The position numbers and the translations under genes are program-made. This document shows positions 52,701 through 61,392 of a stretch of DNA of 64,000 nt, one piece after another. A model generated the notes under the pieces. It was not told the origin of the DNA. It searched no databases and was given only the letters and a program-made list of their open reading frames with translations. Source of the DNA: Lentzea guizhouensis (lineage in GTDB: Bacteria > Actinomycetota > Actinomycetes > Mycobacteriales > Pseudonocardiaceae); contig NZ_CP016793.1 of assembly GCF_001701025.1 (NCBI RefSeq), forward strand, positions 3,038,001-3,102,000, read 5' to 3'. The stretch's first letter is position 1. Each line of letters opens with the position of its first letter.

Positions 52701-52830
52701 GATGCAGTGCGAGAGGGAGGGGTGCGACATGGGTGGATATCCGCTGTCCGAGTGACCGGCACGGGTGCGTTCCTCGTGGCGCGCCGCCGTCGTTCGTGAC
52801 CACTTAGGACCGCCACGGCTAGTGTGCGGC

Positions 52831-53211
52831 ATGGGCATCTTGGTGCATGTGCTGCTGACCGCCGTGGCGGTCTGGGTCTCGACGGCCCTCCCCGGCATCG
52901 ATCTGGGCGAAGGCAGCACCGGATCGCGAATCCTCACGCTGCTCGGCGTCGCGGTGATCTTCGGCCTGGTGAACGCGGTCGTGAAGCCGCTCGTGAAGTT
53001 CTTCGGCTGCCTGTTCTACCTGCTGACGCTCGGCCTGATCGGGCTGGTGGTGAACGCGCTGCTGTTCATGCTCACCGGCTGGCTGGCCGAACAGCTCGAC
53101 CTGCCGTTCCGCGTGGACGGGTTCTGGCCGGCGTTCTGGGGCGCGATCATCGTCGCGCTGGCCGGGTGGCTGCTGAACGTCGTCTACGACAAGGTCACCG
53201 ACAAGGACTGA
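52831..53211 (+). CDS. Four-helix membrane protein of the phage_holin_4_2 (DUF360) family
   Basis: 126 residues, four hydrophobic helices, with the family's STALPGIDLGEG loop and NAVVKPLVKFFGCLFYLLTL segment. Despite the name these proteins are ordinary bacterial membrane proteins. TAGTGT (52820-52825) ends five bases before ATG 52831, so translation is probably leaderless. A bidirectional terminator follows. Confidence 0.87.
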   Translation: MGILVHVLLTAVAVWVSTALPGIDLGEGSTGSRILTLLGVAVIFGLVNAVVKPLVKFFGCLFYLLTLGLIGLVVNALLFMLTGWLAEQLDLPFRVDGFWPAFWGAIIVALAGWLLNVVYDKVTDKD

Positions 53212-53225
53212 ACCACAGCAACGGA

Positions 53226-53260
53226 AAAGGCCCTCGGTCCACATCGGACAGAGGGCCTTT
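53226..53260. terminator. Bidirectional terminator
   Basis: AAAGGCCCTC-g-GTCC / GGAC-a-GAGGGCCTTT between the convergent holin-like and Uma2 genes, with A-run and T-run on either side so it can act both ways. Confidence 0.85.
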
Positions 53261-53262
53261 GA

Positions 53263-53867
53263 CTACGCGTACCAGGATTCGAGTAGCTGAGCCGGATCGA
53301 AGTTCATCGGGAACGGTACGTCGGTCTTGAACGTTTGCCCGGAGAGTGCGGTCGCAAGCGGCTTGTACGTCTCGCCGTCGAGCTCAAGAAGTTCGACCTT
53401 CACTGCGTGTGGCTTCGCGAACTCCACTCGCATGAAGTACGGGATCCCGGCTTGAGCACATTCGGCCGGCTTGTTGATGCGATCGCGCCGACGGCTGGAT
53501 GCCGATACGAACTCGACCGGCATCAGCACGAGGTCTGCGGGATCCAGGTCAGGTCCTCGATCGGCTGTTGCAACACGGTCAGGTCGGGCTGAATCCAACG
53601 CTGAGGACTGAACTCGACGTTGACTGTCGGGTAGACCCGCCTGCCGGCCTTCATCGCTTGGTCGTCGATGAGCATCGCCAGTCGAAGCATGCCGAAGCCG
53701 TTGGGGCTCCCCTCGTACGGGCTCTTTACCAGGTAACCGTCCAAGCATTCGTACTTCACCCGTGGGGCGCCCGGGATGGGGAGGTAGAGCTCGGCCAACT
53801 CTGTCGTCCAGATGCCGTGCAGGTCGACCAAAGGGTCGAACGGCAACGGCATTGCCTCTGCGCTCAT
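53263..53867 (-). CDS. Uma2-family (DUF820) nuclease-fold protein, one frameshift
   Basis: Restriction-endonuclease-like fold. The first half reads through VNVEFSPQRWIQPDLTVLQQ to DLTWIP, then stops; the second half in another frame continues DLVLMPVEFVSASSRRRDRI and KPAECAQAGIPYFMRVEF, with the PD...ExK-like acidic residues. One added base at CCC-GCA near 53538 joins them into about 201 residues, the usual size. Substrate and role are unknown; these genes are often mobile. ATG 53867 follows GGAGGTGGAG. I consider the gene intact and the base missing from the sequence. Confidence 0.75.
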
Positions 53868-53925
53868 CTGCTCCACCTCCACATCCAGGAGGGTACCGGC
53901 TACCAGGTCTGACGGTCGTTTGGGA

Positions 53926-56187
53926 TCAGACCTTCGACTTGTCCTCGTCCGGCAGCGGCGTGCCCGTCGGCACCTCGTCCGTCGGCGTGTCGGCCTTCTC
54001 CGTGCCCCGCCGCACCGACTCCAGCAGCATCTGTGCCACGTCCACGACCTCGACGTGCGCGCCCGCCTGGCCGTCGGACTGCCGCGCGGTCACGCCGTCG
54101 GTCAGCATCACGCGGCAGAACGGGCAGCCGGTCGCGATCTTCGACGGCGCGGTGCCCAGGGCCTCGTCGACGCGGTCGAGGTTGATGCGCTTGCCGATGC
54201 GCTCTTCCATCCACATGCGCGCGCCGCCGGCGCCGCAGCACATCGAGCGCTCTTCGTGGCGCGGCATCTCGCGCAGCTTCGCGCCGGATGCGCCGATGAG
54301 CTCGCGCGGGGCCTCGTAGACCTTGTTGTGGCGGCCCAGGTAGCACGGGTCGTGGTAGGTCACGTCCTCGGTGACCGGTGCGACCGGGACCAGGCGGCGT
54401 TCGCGGACCAGCTTGTTCAGCAGCTGCGTGTGGTGCACGACCTCGTAGGTGCCACCGACCTGCGGGTACTCGTTCGCGAGCGTGTTGAAGCAGTGCGCGC
54501 ACGTCACGACGATCTTGCGCTGGCCGGCCGGGCGGTCTTCGAAGACCGCGTTCAGGACCTCGACGTTCTGCTGCGCGAGCATCTGGAAGAGGAACTCGTT
54601 GCCGGCGCGGCGGGCCGGGTCGCCGGTGCAGGTCTCCTCCGGGCCGAGGACCGTGTACTTGACGCCCGCGGTGTGCAGCAGCTCGGCCACGGCGCGGGTG
54701 GTCTTCTTCGCGCGGTCCTCGAACGCGCCGGCGCAGCCGACCCAGAACAGGTACTCGGCGTCGCCGAGCTCGCCCTCGAAGACCGGCACCTCGAAGTCCA
54801 GGCCCTCGGTCCACGCGAGGCGGTCCTTGGCGTTCTGGCCCCAGGGGTTGCCCTTGTTCTCCAGGTTCTTGAACATGCCGCCGAGCTCGGTCGGGAAGTT
54901 CGACTCGATCAGCACCTGGTAGCGGCGCATGTCGACGATGTGGTCGACGTGCTCGATGTCGACCGGGCACTGCTCGACGCAGGCACCGCAGGTCGTGCAG
55001 GACCACAGCACCTCGGGGTCGATGACACCCAGCTCGTCGGGGCCGCCGACCAGCGGGCGCTCGGACTCGGCCATCGCCAGCACGTCGATCGACTCGAGGC
55101 GCTTCTTGTAGTCCTCGTACTTGTCCTCGGTCAGGCCGACCTCGTCGCCTGCCATGTCACGCGAGCCGCCGGCCAGCAGGTACGGGGCCTTGGCGAACGC
55201 GTGGTCGCGCAGCTGCGTGATGACCATCTTGGGGGACAACGGCTTGCCGGTGTTCCAGGCCGGGCACTGCGACTGGCAGCGGCCGCACTCGGTGCAGGTG
55301 GAGAAGTCGAGCCAGCCCTTCCAGCTGAAGTCCTCGACCTTGCCGACGCCGAACACGTCCTTGTCGGGATCGGCCTCCTCCAGGTCGAGCACCTTGCCGC
55401 CGGACATCATCGGCTTCAGGGCGCCCAGGGCGACGCCGCCGTCGTCCTCGCGCTTGAAGTAGATGTTGAAGAACGCAGAGAACCGGTGCCAGGCGATGCC
55501 CATGGTCAGGTTCCGGCCGACCACGACCAGCCAGATCATGCCGCTCAGCAGCTTGACCAGCGCCATGACCGACACCCAGATCGGTGCGGCCGGCAGCAGG
55601 GAAGCGAGCGGCTGGGTCACGAACGACGTCCACAGCGGCGCGGACTCGAGGCCGCTCGACTGCTTGAACGCCTTCACGAGCAGGATGCCGAGGCCTTCGA
55701 TGATGACGACGGCCTCGACGAAGTACGCCGACCTGAAGCTGGAACCGGCGAAGCGCGAGACGCGGTCGGCGCGGCGCGGGTGGTTGCGCTGGCGGATGAC
55801 GGCGAGGGCCACACCACCGACGACGGTGCCCAGGCCCAGCAGTTCGACGAGCAGCAGCCACAGCGACCACGTGCCGATGACCGGCCAGTGGAAGCGCGGG
55901 TCGAACACCTCGCCGTAGGCCTCGAACAGCACCGCGGAGCCGATGAGGAAGCCCCACATCACCATCCAGTGCCACGGGGCGACCGAGCGGAACTTGGCCA
56001 TCCTGGTGTGCGCGACGAACTCGACGACCAACGTCTTGAGCCGCGGCCAGAACGGGCCCGTGCGCGTCCCGTCCGGCTGGCCGAGCCGGATGATCTTGAT
56101 CATCTTCCAGACGCCGGCGACGAACACGCCCCAGGCGACGACGCTCACCACTACGGCGACGAGTCCGAGAACCAGCTGGAGGGTCAT
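53926..56187 (-). CDS. Membrane Fe-S oxidoreductase, EtfD/HdrD-like (ETF:menaquinone oxidoreductase candidate)
   Basis: 753 residues. The N-terminal 250 hold several transmembrane helices (VLGLVAVVVSVVAWGVFVAG onward). Two 4Fe-4S motifs follow, CTECGRCQSQCPAWNTGK and CTTCGACVEQCPVDIEH, then two CCG-type domains (CAHCFNTLANEYP; CCGAGGARMW), the heterodisulfide-reductase subunit D pattern. Mycobacterial EtfD (Rv0338c) has this design and passes electrons from acyl-CoA dehydrogenases through ETF to menaquinone. A perfect TACTnnnnAGTA operator stands 20 bp upstream, linking it to the fatty-acid genes. The acidic tail is of no known function. Confidence 0.88.
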   Translation of the reverse strand: MTLQLVLGLVAVVVSVVAWGVFVAGVWKMIKIIRLGQPDGTRTGPFWPRLKTLVVEFVAHTRMAKFRSVAPWHWMVMWGFLIGSAVLFEAYGEVFDPRFHWPVIGTWSLWLLLVELLGLGTVVGGVALAVIRQRNHPRRADRVSRFAGSSFRSAYFVEAVVIIEGLGILLVKAFKQSSGLESAPLWTSFVTQPLASLLPAAPIWVSVMALVKLLSGMIWLVVVGRNLTMGIAWHRFSAFFNIYFKREDDGGVALGALKPMMSGGKVLDLEEADPDKDVFGVGKVEDFSWKGWLDFSTCTECGRCQSQCPAWNTGKPLSPKMVITQLRDHAFAKAPYLLAGGSRDMAGDEVGLTEDKYEDYKKRLESIDVLAMAESERPLVGGPDELGVIDPEVLWSCTTCGACVEQCPVDIEHVDHIVDMRRYQVLIESNFPTELGGMFKNLENKGNPWGQNAKDRLAWTEGLDFEVPVFEGELGDAEYLFWVGCAGAFEDRAKKTTRAVAELLHTAGVKYTVLGPEETCTGDPARRAGNEFLFQMLAQQNVEVLNAVFEDRPAGQRKIVVTCAHCFNTLANEYPQVGGTYEVVHHTQLLNKLVRERRLVPVAPVTEDVTYHDPCYLGRHNKVYEAPRELIGASGAKLREMPRHEERSMCCGAGGARMWMEERIGKRINLDRVDEALGTAPSKIATGCPFCRVMLTDGVTARQSDGQAGAHVEVVDVAQMLLESVRRGTEKADTPTDEVPTGTPLPDEDKSKV

Positions 56188-56204
56188 GGCGGGAGTCTAG
56201 GCCA

Positions 56205-56222
56205 GGTTACTGCTGAGTAACC
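56205..56222. promoter_or_regulatory. TACTnnnnAGTA site D before the EtfD-like gene
   Basis: GGTTACTGCTGAGTAACC: perfect 7-bp arms about a 4-base centre, containing the dodecamer TACTGCTGAGTA (56208-56219), 20 bp before the start. The most symmetrical of the five operator candidates. Confidence 0.75.
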
Positions 56223-56330
56223 ACTTGGACGTGGCCGGTGTCTCCCAACGTACCGGTCAAGTACCCGGAAAGTGATCAAAAACTTGTGGAACAATCGTTC
56301 AGGTAGTTGTGCGGACATCCGGAGGTCGCC

Positions 56331-56654
56331 GTGCTGTACCTGTATCTCGCTGCGGCGATCGTCGCGGAGATCGCCGCCACCGTCTCCCTCAAGCTCTCCG
56401 AAGGCTTCACCAAACCGTGGCCTTCGGTTGTTGTCGTCGTCGGCTATGCGATCGCCTTTACAGCGCTCTCACGCGCGTTGAAGTCGGGTATGCCCGTAGG
56501 GGTCGCGTACGCCGTGTGGTCCGCCATCGGTGTCGCAGCCGTGGCGGTCATCGGCTGGAAGTTCCTCGGTGAGACGCTCAACCCCACGATGGTCGTCGGG
56601 TTGGCCCTGATCATCGGAGGCGTGGTGACCCTCGAGCTCGGGAGGACGCACTGA
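56331..56654 (+). CDS. Small multidrug resistance (SMR) efflux protein
   Basis: 107 residues with four helices. The essential membrane glutamate lies in helix 1 (AAAIVAEIAATVSLK), and the helix-4 family motif is present (MVVGLALIIGGVVTLEL). QacE/EmrE-like proteins work as dimers, exchanging cationic compounds for protons. GTG 56331 has GGAGG at five bases. The TetR gene follows by 5 bp and is the likely local regulator. Confidence 0.9.
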   Translation: MLYLYLAAAIVAEIAATVSLKLSEGFTKPWPSVVVVVGYAIAFTALSRALKSGMPVGVAYAVWSAIGVAAVAVIGWKFLGETLNPTMVVGLALIIGGVVTLELGRTH

Positions 56655-56659
56655 CGGCC

Positions 56660-57226
56660 GTGGTGGACGGACGCAAGGCGCGCGGCGAGAGGAAGCGGCG
56701 TGCCATCGTCGAGGCCACGTTGCGGGTCATCGAACGCGACGGCATCGCGGGCGTGACGCACCGCAGCGTGGCGCGTGAGGCCGGTGTGCCGACGACGGCG
56801 CCGACTTACTACTTCGCGACGCTCGACGACCTGTTGATCGCCACGCTGACGTGGGTGGCCGAAGAGCTGTGCGACGACATGCTGGGCATCGTCGCGAGCG
56901 GCGGTACCGCGCGGGAGATCGCGAAGAGCCTCGCCAGGGCGGTCGACGAGCACCGCGGCCGCACGCTCGCCGAGTACGAGCTGTACCTGCTGGCCGGTCG
57001 CCGCCCCGAGCTGAGGCCCGCCGCGCGCCGGTGGCTGGACGTCGCCGTGGAGGCCGCGAGACCGGCCGACCCGGTGGCGTTCCGGGCGTTCCTCGCCGCG
57101 GTCGACGGCCTGCTGATCCAGGGGCTGATCGCCGACGTTGCTCCGAACGAGGACGAGCTGGAGCCGATCGTGTCCTTCTTGATCCGCGGCCGCGACGGCT
57201 CCACGGCCGCGACGCGGGGAGAATGA
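56660..57226 (+). CDS. TetR-family regulator of the SMR gene
   Basis: 188 residues with a TetR helix-turn-helix (RRAIVEATLRVIERDGIAGV, SVAREAGVPTTAPTYYFATLDD). The start is GTG 56660, next GTG 56663 is equivalent; the best ribosome site is 14 bases away, inside the SMR stop region, so coupling from SMR is likely. It would repress the smr-tetR unit and release on a cationic drug (family inference). Confidence 0.83.
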   Translation: MVDGRKARGERKRRAIVEATLRVIERDGIAGVTHRSVAREAGVPTTAPTYYFATLDDLLIATLTWVAEELCDDMLGIVASGGTAREIAKSLARAVDEHRGRTLAEYELYLLAGRRPELRPAARRWLDVAVEAARPADPVAFRAFLAAVDGLLIQGLIADVAPNEDELEPIVSFLIRGRDGSTAATRGE

Positions 57227-57231
57227 CGGGT

Positions 57232-57784
57232 ATGAAGTTCGCGCGAGAGGTGTCCGGCATCAGCCACGGGGTGAGCCTCGGGCTGCTGACCGCGCTTTAC
57301 GTGCGCGACGGTCTGGCGTTGTCGGTGGACGTCGAACCGCACGTGCCGGGGCTGGAGCCGTCGCTGCCGGTGGGGGTGCCGGCCGGTGTGGACCGCGCGG
57401 CCGTGACCGCCGAGTGGCCCGGTTGGTGGGCGGACGCGCTGGACGCGTGCACGCGGCCTCGAGTCGGCCGTCCCCGAGGACGCGGAGGCGTTGCTGACCC
57501 GGCCGGCCTGCCGGGCCGCGGTGCTCGCGTTCAAGCCGGGCATCGAGGCGGTGCACCGGCTGCAGAGCCCGGCCGCGTTGCCGATCGGCGACGTGCTGCG
57601 CGGCGTCGAGTCGCGGATCGGCCGGTGGGCGCAGAGCGTGGAGCTGCACATCGCCGAGGTCCCGGTCGAGGGCCTGCTGTGGGAGCGGATCGCGCCCGCG
57701 CACGTGCTGGCGTCGTCGCGGTTCCTCAACGACCCGGCGCGCACGGCCCCGGCGTTGCGGGCGATCCTGGAAGATCTGGTCTGA
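57232..57784 (+). CDS. Hypothetical protein, about 183 aa, one frameshift
   Basis: Two frames join near 57458: first half SGISHGVSLGLLTALYVRDG and EWPGWWADALDACTR, second LESAVPEDAEALLTRPACRA and the conserved-looking ERIAPAHVLASSRFLNDPAR. Removing one C in CGGCCTCGAG gives a continuous protein. Family not recognised. It follows the TetR gene by 5 bp; ATG 57223 overlaps that stop and is an alternative start. Codon use is normal on both sides. Confidence 0.6.
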
Positions 57785-57866
57785 GGCTCAGGTAGGGCCA
57801 GCCCCACCCCGCCTCCGGGGGTCTGCTGCCGTGCTCGCGAGCCCCCACCACCTCTAGTTTTGTCCC

Positions 57867-58694
57867 ATGCTGAGGACGGCGTTGGTGGCGTTGCTGGTGG
57901 GGGCGGTGCTCTCCGCGTGTGGCATCCGCATTCAGGAGTACGAGTTCGAGGACGACCACGTGGTCGCCGAGGGCATCACGTCGGTGCGCGCGATCACCGG
58001 CTCGGGGAACGTGACGATCAGGCACCAGCCCGGCCTGACCGAGACGAAGATCCACCGCAAGGTCGAGCACGCCAAGGACAACAAGCCGACCCAGGTCTCG
58101 CACCGGGTCGAGGGCAGCTCGCTGGTGCTCGACGGTTGCGGCAACAACTGCGAGGTGAACTACACGATCGCGGTGCCGTCGGCGACGACCACGCTGGTCG
58201 GTGACATCGGGTCGGGTGACCTGGAGGTCGAGGGGCTGGCCTCGGTCGACTTCATCACCGGTTCCGGCAGGGTCGTCGTCCGTGACGTCGCCGGTGACGT
58301 GAAGGTCAAGACCGGCTCCGGCGACTTCCAGGCCACCAGGGTCGGTGGCACGGTGACCGCGAACCTGGGCTCCGGCAACATCGACCTGGACGCGATCAAG
58401 GGGAAGACGCTGGTCAACACCAGTTCCGGTCGCATCAACGGCACCTCGCTGGAGAGCGAGGTGGTCGCGGACGCCGACTCGGGGGACGTCGAGCTCACGC
58501 TCGCGGCGGCGAAGTCCGTGACGGTGGACACCGGGTCCGGCGAGGTCATCGTGCGGCTGCCGGGAGGTCCGTACAAGGTCAGCGGGGAGTCGGGCAGCGG
58601 GGAGCGCTCGATCGGTGTGCGGACCGATCCGGCGTCGCAGCTGGAGCTGAAGCTGACCACCGGGTCGGGAGACGTGCGCGTGCTGCAGGTCTGA
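57867..58694 (+). CDS. DUF4097-type lipoprotein, beta-helical repeats
   Basis: 275 residues. Lipobox LSAC ends at Cys18 after a hydrophobic signal, so it is membrane-anchored outside. The rest is a right-handed beta-helix of short repeats with the GSGDLEVEG / GSGRVVVRD pattern recurring about every 17-20 residues, typical of DUF4097 (bactofilin/adhesin-like) proteins. TAGTTT (57855-57860) precedes ATG 57867 by six bases, giving a leaderless message. Function unknown. Confidence 0.85.
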   Translation: MLRTALVALLVGAVLSACGIRIQEYEFEDDHVVAEGITSVRAITGSGNVTIRHQPGLTETKIHRKVEHAKDNKPTQVSHRVEGSSLVLDGCGNNCEVNYTIAVPSATTTLVGDIGSGDLEVEGLASVDFITGSGRVVVRDVAGDVKVKTGSGDFQATRVGGTVTANLGSGNIDLDAIKGKTLVNTSSGRINGTSLESEVVADADSGDVELTLAAAKSVTVDTGSGEVIVRLPGGPYKVSGESGSGERSIGVRTDPASQLELKLTTGSGDVRVLQV

Positions 58695-58718
58695 GCTCCG
58701 CCGAGGGGGACTGTGTCG

Positions 58719-58744
58719 AGGGCCACTCCACATGGAGTGGCCCT
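58719..58744 (+). terminator. Terminator before dnaK
   Basis: AGGGCCACTCCA-CA-TGGAGTGGCCCT, perfect 12-bp arms with a 2-base loop, then TGG. It isolates the dnaK operon from the lipoprotein gene. Confidence 0.75.
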
Positions 58745-58799
58745 TGGTGCGTTGTGAGGGAACAACCAGAACTTCCCCTCCGTTGAGCCAGTCAGAAAG

Positions 58800-58858
58800 C
58801 TTGAGTCGGGTAGGCTCAAGCTTGAGCGGGTGGCAAACTTGAGCCCGCAACGCTCAAC
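58800..58858 (+). promoter_or_regulatory. Tandem HAIR elements (HspR operators) of dnaK
   Basis: HAIR consensus CTTGAGT-N7-ACTCAAG is matched at 58800-58820 (CTTGAGT-N7-GCTCAAG) and at 58838-58858 (CTTGAGC-N7-GCTCAAC), with an extra CTTGAGC half-site at 58821-58827. HspR, encoded at the end of the same operon, binds these with DnaK as co-repressor in Streptomyces and mycobacteria. Heat titrates DnaK and releases the operon. Confidence 0.92.
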
Positions 58859-58881
58859 AAGTACTAGCGGAAGGAACTCCA

Positions 58882-60752
58882 ATGGCGCGTGCAGTCGGCA
58901 TCGACTTGGGGACGACCAACTCCGTCGTCGCCGTTCTCGAGGGCGGTGAGCCGACGGTCATCGCCAACTCGGAGGGCTCGAGGACGACCCCGTCCATCGT
59001 CGCGTTCGCCAAGAACGGCGAGGTCCTCGTGGGTCAGCCCGCGAAGAACCAGGCCGTCACCAACGTCGACCGCACCATCCGCTCGGTCAAGCGCCACATC
59101 GGCACCGACTGGAAGACCGACGAGGTCGACGGCAAGAAGTACACCTCGCAGGAGATCAGCGCGCGCGTGCTGATGAAGCTGAAGCGCGACGCCGAGGCCT
59201 ACCTGGGCGAAGAGATCACCGACGCGGTCATCACCGTCCCCGCCTACTTCGAGGACGCGCAGCGCCAGGCCACCAAGGAGGCCGGCCAGATCGCGGGCCT
59301 CAACGTGCTCCGCATCGTCAACGAGCCGACCTCCGCCGCTCTGGCGTACGGCCTCGACAAGGGCGAGAAGGAGCAGACCATCCTGGTCTTCGACCTCGGT
59401 GGCGGCACGTTCGACGTCTCGCTGCTCGAGCTCGGTGACGGCGTCGTGGAGGTCCGCGCGACCTCCGGTGACAACCACCTCGGTGGCGACGACTGGGACC
59501 AGCGCGTCGTCGACTGGCTGGTCGAGCGCTTCAAGCAGGCCAACGGCATCGACCTGACCAAGGACAAGATGGCCCTGCAGCGGATCCGCGAGGCCGCTGA
59601 GAAGGCCAAGATCGAGCTGTCCAGCTCGGCGCAGGCGTCCATCAACCTGCCCTACATCACGGTCGACGCGGACAAGAACCCGCTGTTCCTCGACGAGACG
59701 CTGTCGCGCGCCGAGTTCCAGCGCATCACGTCCGACCTGCTCGAGCGCACCCGCGCGCCGTTCAACAACGTGATCAAGGACGCCGGCGTCTCCGTCGGCG
59801 ACATCGACCACGTCGTGCTCGTCGGTGGCTCGACCCGCATGCCCGCCGTCGCGGAGCTCGTCAAGGAGCTGACCGGCGGCCGTGAGCCCAACAAGGGCGT
59901 GAACCCGGACGAGGTCGTCGCCGTCGGCGCCGCCCTGCAGGCCGGTGTCCTCAAGGGCGAGGTCAAGGACGTCCTGCTGCTCGACGTCACCCCGCTGTCC
60001 CTCGGCATCGAGACCAAGGGCGGCATCATGACCAAGCTGATCGAGCGCAACACCACGATCCCGACCAAGCGGTCCGAGACCTTCACGACGGCGGACGACA
60101 ACCAGCCGTCCGTGCAGATCCAGGTCTTCCAGGGTGAGCGCGAGATCGCCTCGCAGAACAAGAAGCTCGGCATGTTCGAGCTGACCGGCCTGCCGCCCGC
60201 CCCGCGCGGCGTGCCGCAGATCGAGGTCACCTTCGACATCGACGCGAACGGCATCGTCCACGTGTCGGCGAAGGACCTCGGCACCGGCAAGGAGCAGTCG
60301 ATGACGATCACCGGTGGCTCCGCGCTGCCGAAGGACGACATCGACCGCATGGTGAAGGACGCCGAGGCCCACGCGGAGGAGGACAAGCGCCGCCGCGAGG
60401 AGGTCGAGGTCCGCAACCAGGCCGAGACGCTCGTCTACCAGACGGAGAAGGTCGTCAAGGAGAACGACGACAAGCTCCCGCCGAGATCAAGGACAAGGTC
60501 AACGCCGCCGTCGCCGAGGCGAACGAGGCGCTCAAGGGCACCGACATCAACGCCATCAAGGCCGCGGTGGAGAAGCTCGCGACCGAGTCGCAGGCCATCG
60601 GCCAGGCGATCTACGCCAACGCGCCGGGTGCCGCCGGTGCCGAGGCGCCGGGTGCCGGTGCCGGCGCCGGTGCCGCGGGTGCCGGGCAGGCCAAGTCCGA
60701 CCAGGACGACGTCGTTGACGCCGAGATCGTGGACGAGGACGAGAAGAAGTGA
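58882..60752 (+). CDS. dnaK: Molecular chaperone DnaK (Hsp70), one frameshift
   Basis: ATP-dependent chaperone. The ATPase domain ([48 protein letters not shown]) and peptide-binding domain are intact. The frame breaks at 60478-60484: adding one G in CTCCC-GCCGAG yields LPAEIKDK and continues to the acidic lid tail [12 protein letters not shown], about 623 residues. The gene is essential or nearly so in actinomycetes, so the base is almost certainly missing from the sequence. Leads the operon dnaK-grpE-dnaJ-hspR behind two HAIR sites; its stop overlaps grpE (GTGA). Confidence 0.95.
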
Positions 60753-61375
60753 CCGAACCGAGGCACGCGGCTCCTGACGAGGAGCAGCCTCAGGTCGTCG
60801 TGAACGACCGGCGCCGGATCGACCCGGAAACGGGTGAGGTCCGCGCGCCGGCCGCTCCGGCGGAAGAGGGCGCTGCTCCGGCCGAGGACGAGAACGTGGT
60901 CACTGCCGAGTTCGTGGACGACGCCGCGGTCGAGCTGAAGGCCCAGCTCGACGAGCGCACCGCGGACTTGCAGCGGCTCACCGCCGAGTACGCGAACTAC
61001 CGCAAGCGGGTGGAACGCGACCGGGAAGCGGTGATCAACAACGCGAAGGCGTCCGTGGCCGCCGAGCTCCTCTCGGTGCTGGACGACGTCGAACGGGCCG
61101 CCGCTCACGGCGACCTGACCGGCGCGTTCAAGGCGGTGGCGGACAAGCTCGTGTCCACCTTGCAGAAGACCGGCCTGGAGCCGTTCGCGCACGAGGGCGA
61201 GGCGTTCGACCCGTCGGTGCACGAGGCCGTGCAGCACAGCACGTCCCCGGACGTCGAGGGCCCGACCGTCACCGCCGTGCTGCGGCGCGGCTACCGGTTC
61301 GGCGAGAAGCTCGTCCGCCCGGCGCTGGTCGCCGTGACGGACCACGAGCCGGCAGCACCCGCTGAAGACAGCTGA
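60749..61375 (+). CDS. grpE: Nucleotide exchange factor GrpE
   Basis: 208 residues: a long acidic, disordered N-terminus, a coiled-coil ([30 protein letters not shown]) and the C-terminal beta wing ([24 protein letters not shown]). It releases ADP from DnaK. GTG start overlaps the dnaK stop. Confidence 0.95.
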   Translation: MTEPRHAAPDEEQPQVVVNDRRRIDPETGEVRAPAAPAEEGAAPAEDENVVTAEFVDDAAVELKAQLDERTADLQRLTAEYANYRKRVERDREAVINNAKASVAAELLSVLDDVERAAAHGDLTGAFKAVADKLVSTLQKTGLEPFAHEGEAFDPSVHEAVQHSTSPDVEGPTVTAVLRRGYRFGEKLVRPALVAVTDHEPAAPAEDS

Positions 61376-61392
61376 AGGGAGGGAGACGTCCG

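Noticed and set aside
52831..53211. Prophage remnant from the holin-family name
   Set aside because: The family is a common chromosomal membrane protein and no phage genes adjoin.
60478..60777. DnaK ending in an Arg/Pro-rich tail
   Set aside because: The tail is an out-of-frame reading; the true acidic C-terminus is found in the next frame.
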